From assembly GCA_964638815.1 (NCBI GenBank), contig CAZXBB010000041.1:1-15014 (forward strand): 15,014 nt of DNA. Reading direction: 5' to 3'. This DNA comes from CAZXBB01 sp964638815. Its GTDB lineage: Bacteria; Planctomycetota; Phycisphaerae; Phycisphaerales; SM1A02. Shown here in pieces: positions 13,995 through 15,014 of the stretch. Every line of letters starts with the position of its first letter. Positions within the stretch are counted from its first letter, which is position 1. The notes below the pieces were generated by a model. The model saw only the letters and a list, made by a program, of their open reading frames with translations. It was not told the DNA's origin and did not search any database. The position numbers and the translations under genes are program-made.

Positions 13995-14015
13995 CCCCGC
14001 TGCCCGCCGGGGGTG
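13992..14015. repeat. Perfect 8-bp inverted repeat between divergent genes
   Basis: CACCCCCG and CGGGGGTG are separated by 8 bases. The site lies between the PuuD-like gene and rpsR and its left arm touches the -35 hexamer of the former. It could be an operator or simply a GC-rich coincidence. Confidence 0.35.
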
Positions 14016-14104
14016 GCCTGGTCGAGTCAGCTTTCGGGGCTGGAAGCGACCGTGCAGCGACCGTGAAGCGACGGTGAAAGATGCGGGCCGGAGACGGCTT
14101 CCCC

Positions 14105-14344
14105 ATGGCCCAGTTCAATCGTGCCGGCGCAACCCGAAGTGAATTCATGAAGACCGACTCGCGCGGCCGCGACTACGTCGACTACAAGTCCGCGGACGAG
14201 CTGCGCCGGCTCATGACGCCGAACGGCAAGATCTACTCCCGCAAGCGTCTCGGTGTCTCGGCCCGCGACCAGCGACTGCTCGCGCAGGCGATCAAGCGGT
14301 CGCGGTACATGGCGCTGCTGCCGTTTACCAGCGCGACGCTGTAG
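14105..14344 (+). CDS. rpsR: Small ribosomal subunit protein bS18
   Basis: This 79-residue protein belongs to the small-subunit platform next to bS6, where it contacts 16S rRNA. The core is clear: DYVDYKSADELRRLMTPNG (23-41), KIYSRKRLGVSARDQRLLAQ (42-61), AIKRSRYMALLPFTS (62-76). Family members usually show the pattern K-I-x-x-R-R-x-T-G, then R, then LA-x-AIKRAR, ending in ALLPY; the SRYMALLPF here is a normal variant. The ATG at 14105 has GGAG about 11 bases upstream; an in-frame ATG at 14081 would add eight unconserved residues. It is the only plus-strand gene and stands alone, without rpsF, ssb or rplI beside it. Palindromic repeats begin 28 bases after its stop. Confidence 0.94.
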   Translation: MAQFNRAGATRSEFMKTDSRGRDYVDYKSADELRRLMTPNGKIYSRKRLGVSARDQRLLAQAIKRSRYMALLPFTSATL

Positions 14345-14371
14345 AGAAGAACCGCAACGCGCCGCTGGGCT

Positions 14372-14493
14372 GTGTGCCTCGGTCCCTGGCTCGGCAAGGG
14401 CCGTGTGGCGTCGATAGCTCCACCACCGTCGAGTCGTCCCACCTCGCCCGGCCCTGTCAGAGCACAGGACCGGGGCACACCGGAACCGCGATG
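14372..14493. repeat. Palindromic interspersed repeat, copy A
   Basis: The left arm GTGTGCCTCGGTCC (14372-14385) and the right arm GGACCGGGGCACAC (14467-14480) are inverted copies with one mismatch. Between them are a small foldback (CCCT, 9 bases, AGGG) and a CCACCACCGTCGAGTCGTC segment shared with copy C. The last 47 bases (14447-14493) are identical to the last 47 of copy C. This places the repeat boundary after CGGAACCGCGATG, beyond the palindrome itself. Confidence 0.85.
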
Positions 14494-14525
14494 CCGGATC
14501 CGGCCGACCGTTGAAGAACATGGCT

Positions 14526-14591
14526 GTGTGCCCCGGTCCTTGGCTCGGCAAGGGCCGGGTGGGCGTCGAACGTCCCACCACCGTGGAGTCG
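14526..14591. repeat. Palindromic interspersed repeat, partial copy B (left part only)
   Basis: It begins with the same GTGTGCCCCGGTCC arm and TTGGCTCGGCAAGGGCCGGG foldback, continues to CCACCACCGTGGAGTCG, then stops where copy C starts. The right arm is missing, so B and C form a 66-bp-spaced direct repeat of the left half. Confidence 0.85.
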
Positions 14592-14714
14592 GTGTGCCCC
14601 GGTCCCTGGCTCGGCAAGGGCCGGGTGGTGTCGAGAGCTTCCACCACCGTCGAGTCGTCGGGCGCCGCCCGGCCCTGTCAGAGCACAGGACCGGGGCACA
14701 CCGGAACCGCGATG
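14592..14714. repeat. Palindromic interspersed repeat, copy C
   Basis: A complete copy with perfect 14-base inverted arms: GTGTGCCCCGGTCC (14592-14605) and GGACCGGGGCACAC (14688-14701). It has the same internal foldback as copy A and the same 13-base tail after the right arm. Open frames through copies A-C translate to recurring VCPGPWLGKGRV or its reverse-strand equivalent; this is repeat DNA, not protein. Confidence 0.85.
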
Positions 14715-14748
14715 ACGTGGCCGTTCACTTAAGCCGGAAGGTGTCTGG

Positions 14749-14828
14749 CGTTTCCCGTTTCCCGTTTCCCGTTGTTCAATTGACCGTTCCGAGGTTCCCG
14801 ATTCCCCGTTCCCGGTCCCCCGTTTCCG
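14749..14828. repeat. CGTTTCC heptamer repeat and G-quadruplex-prone tract
   Basis: CGTTTCC is repeated 3.6 times at 14749-14773, followed by diverged GTTCCC/GTCCCC units to about 14828. On the minus strand the stretch 14821-14797 has four G-runs of 3-5 separated by loops of 3, 3 and 4 bases, a canonical G-quadruplex pattern. Three more GGG runs lie just beyond. It would be transcribed as the 3' end of the nuclease-family message. Confidence 0.75.
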
Positions 14829-14861
14829 CCGGATCCAGCCCACACCCACCCGGTCGCCCCC

Positions 14862-15014
14862 CTACCCCGCGACCCGCGCCCGCACGATCAACGGGTAGTG
14901 GTCCGACCCCACGTCACGGCCGACGCGTTCGTCGATCACCGCTACGCCGTCGGAATACAGGAAGTGATCGATCGGAATCAGCATCAACGGGAAGTTCGCC
15001 GGCCACGTCGCATG
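14862..15014 (-). CDS. Endonuclease/exonuclease/phosphatase family protein, C-terminal fragment
   Basis: Only the last 50 codons are inside the window; the gene continues past the right edge. The frame reads ATWPANFPLMLIPIDHFLYS and ends GRDVGSDHYPLIVRARVAG. IDHFLYS and GSDHYPL are the two C-terminal motifs of the DNase I-like EEP fold, in which the SDH Asp-His pair is part of the metal-dependent catalytic site. Members cleave phosphodiester or phosphomonoester bonds in nucleic acids, lipids or inositol phosphates, and which applies cannot be told from this fragment. The stop is followed by the G-rich repeat tract. Confidence 0.85.
   Translation of the reverse strand, partial: HATWPANFPLMLIPIDHFLYSDGVAVIDERVGRDVGSDHYPLIVRARVAG

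Larger units (their letters stand above)
14345..14861. other. 517-bp gene-free repeat region between rpsR and the nuclease-family gene
   Basis: The two genes are convergent, so this stretch is a shared 3' region. It is almost filled by the three palindromic repeat copies and the heptamer/G-rich tract described separately. The short piece at 14494-14525 and the AT-richer GTTGTTCAATTGACC near 14771-14785 show nothing recognisable. Confidence 0.7.

Noticed and set aside
14372..14714. Possible CRISPR array in the repeat region after rpsR
   Set aside because: Copy spacing is irregular, the units are long palindromes of about 110-120 bp with one half copy, there are no short unique spacers of constant length, and no cas genes are present.
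14511..14732. A 73-codon frame with repeated VCPGPWLGKGRV segments
   Set aside because: The peptide repetition is explained entirely by the DNA repeat copies B and C, which are palindromic and open on both strands; there is no ribosome site.

Overview
This is a GC-rich (by eye well above 65%), gene-dense bacterial chromosome segment with an almost entirely housekeeping gene set. Gram-negative cell architecture is implied by apolipoprotein N-acyltransferase (Lnt), a lipobox lipoprotein and a complete mreB-mreC-mreD set. The combination of a two-domain 'alternative GlmU', degenerate phosphatase and redoxin paralogues, and a TM/coiled-coil protein paired with a tiny membrane protein suggests Planctomycetota, perhaps a Phycisphaerae-like lineage. 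That assignment is inference from gene style and was not checked against any database. I see no phage, defence or CRISPR genes and no tRNA or rRNA.

Layout, read in the direction of transcription. All genes are on the minus strand except rpsR. (1) 15014-14862: 3' end of an endonuclease/exonuclease/phosphatase gene. (2) 14861-14345: about 500 bp without genes, holding a G-rich heptamer/G-quadruplex tract and three copies of a palindromic interspersed repeat. (3) 14105-14344 (+): rpsR (bS18). (4) 13958-12003: a class I glutamine-amidotransferase-like gene (PuuD type), then pgk. The pgk stop codon is the outer end of a 237-bp inverted-repeat element (11769-12005). (5) 11734-10676: exported thioredoxin-fold protein without its cysteines. 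(6) 10531-5488: a tight run of rpe, a histidine-phosphatase-like protein that has lost its catalytic His, accD, lnt and a HEAT-repeat lipoprotein, with overlaps or gaps of a few bases at most joints. (7) 5418-4285: a good sigma70-type promoter drives a TM/coiled-coil protein and a 59-residue single-TM protein. (8) 4284-3835: 450 bp without genes, holding degenerate 14-bp tandem repeats and the mre leader. (9) 3834-48: mreB, mreC, mreD and a GlmU-like gene as one operon.

Functional picture: two envelope modules lie side by side. One makes lipid precursors and matures lipoproteins (AccD, Lnt, and a lipoprotein whose start codon overlaps the lnt stop). The other is the elongasome (MreBCD) with an enzyme for UDP-GlcNAc, the peptidoglycan precursor, co-transcribed. 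The TM/coiled-coil plus mini-TM pair sits between them and is the best candidate for an uncharacterised envelope component. Central carbon genes (rpe, pgk) and bS18 complete the set. The most unusual features are two degenerate-active-site proteins, two unrelated families of palindromic repeats, and apparently leaderless promoters.
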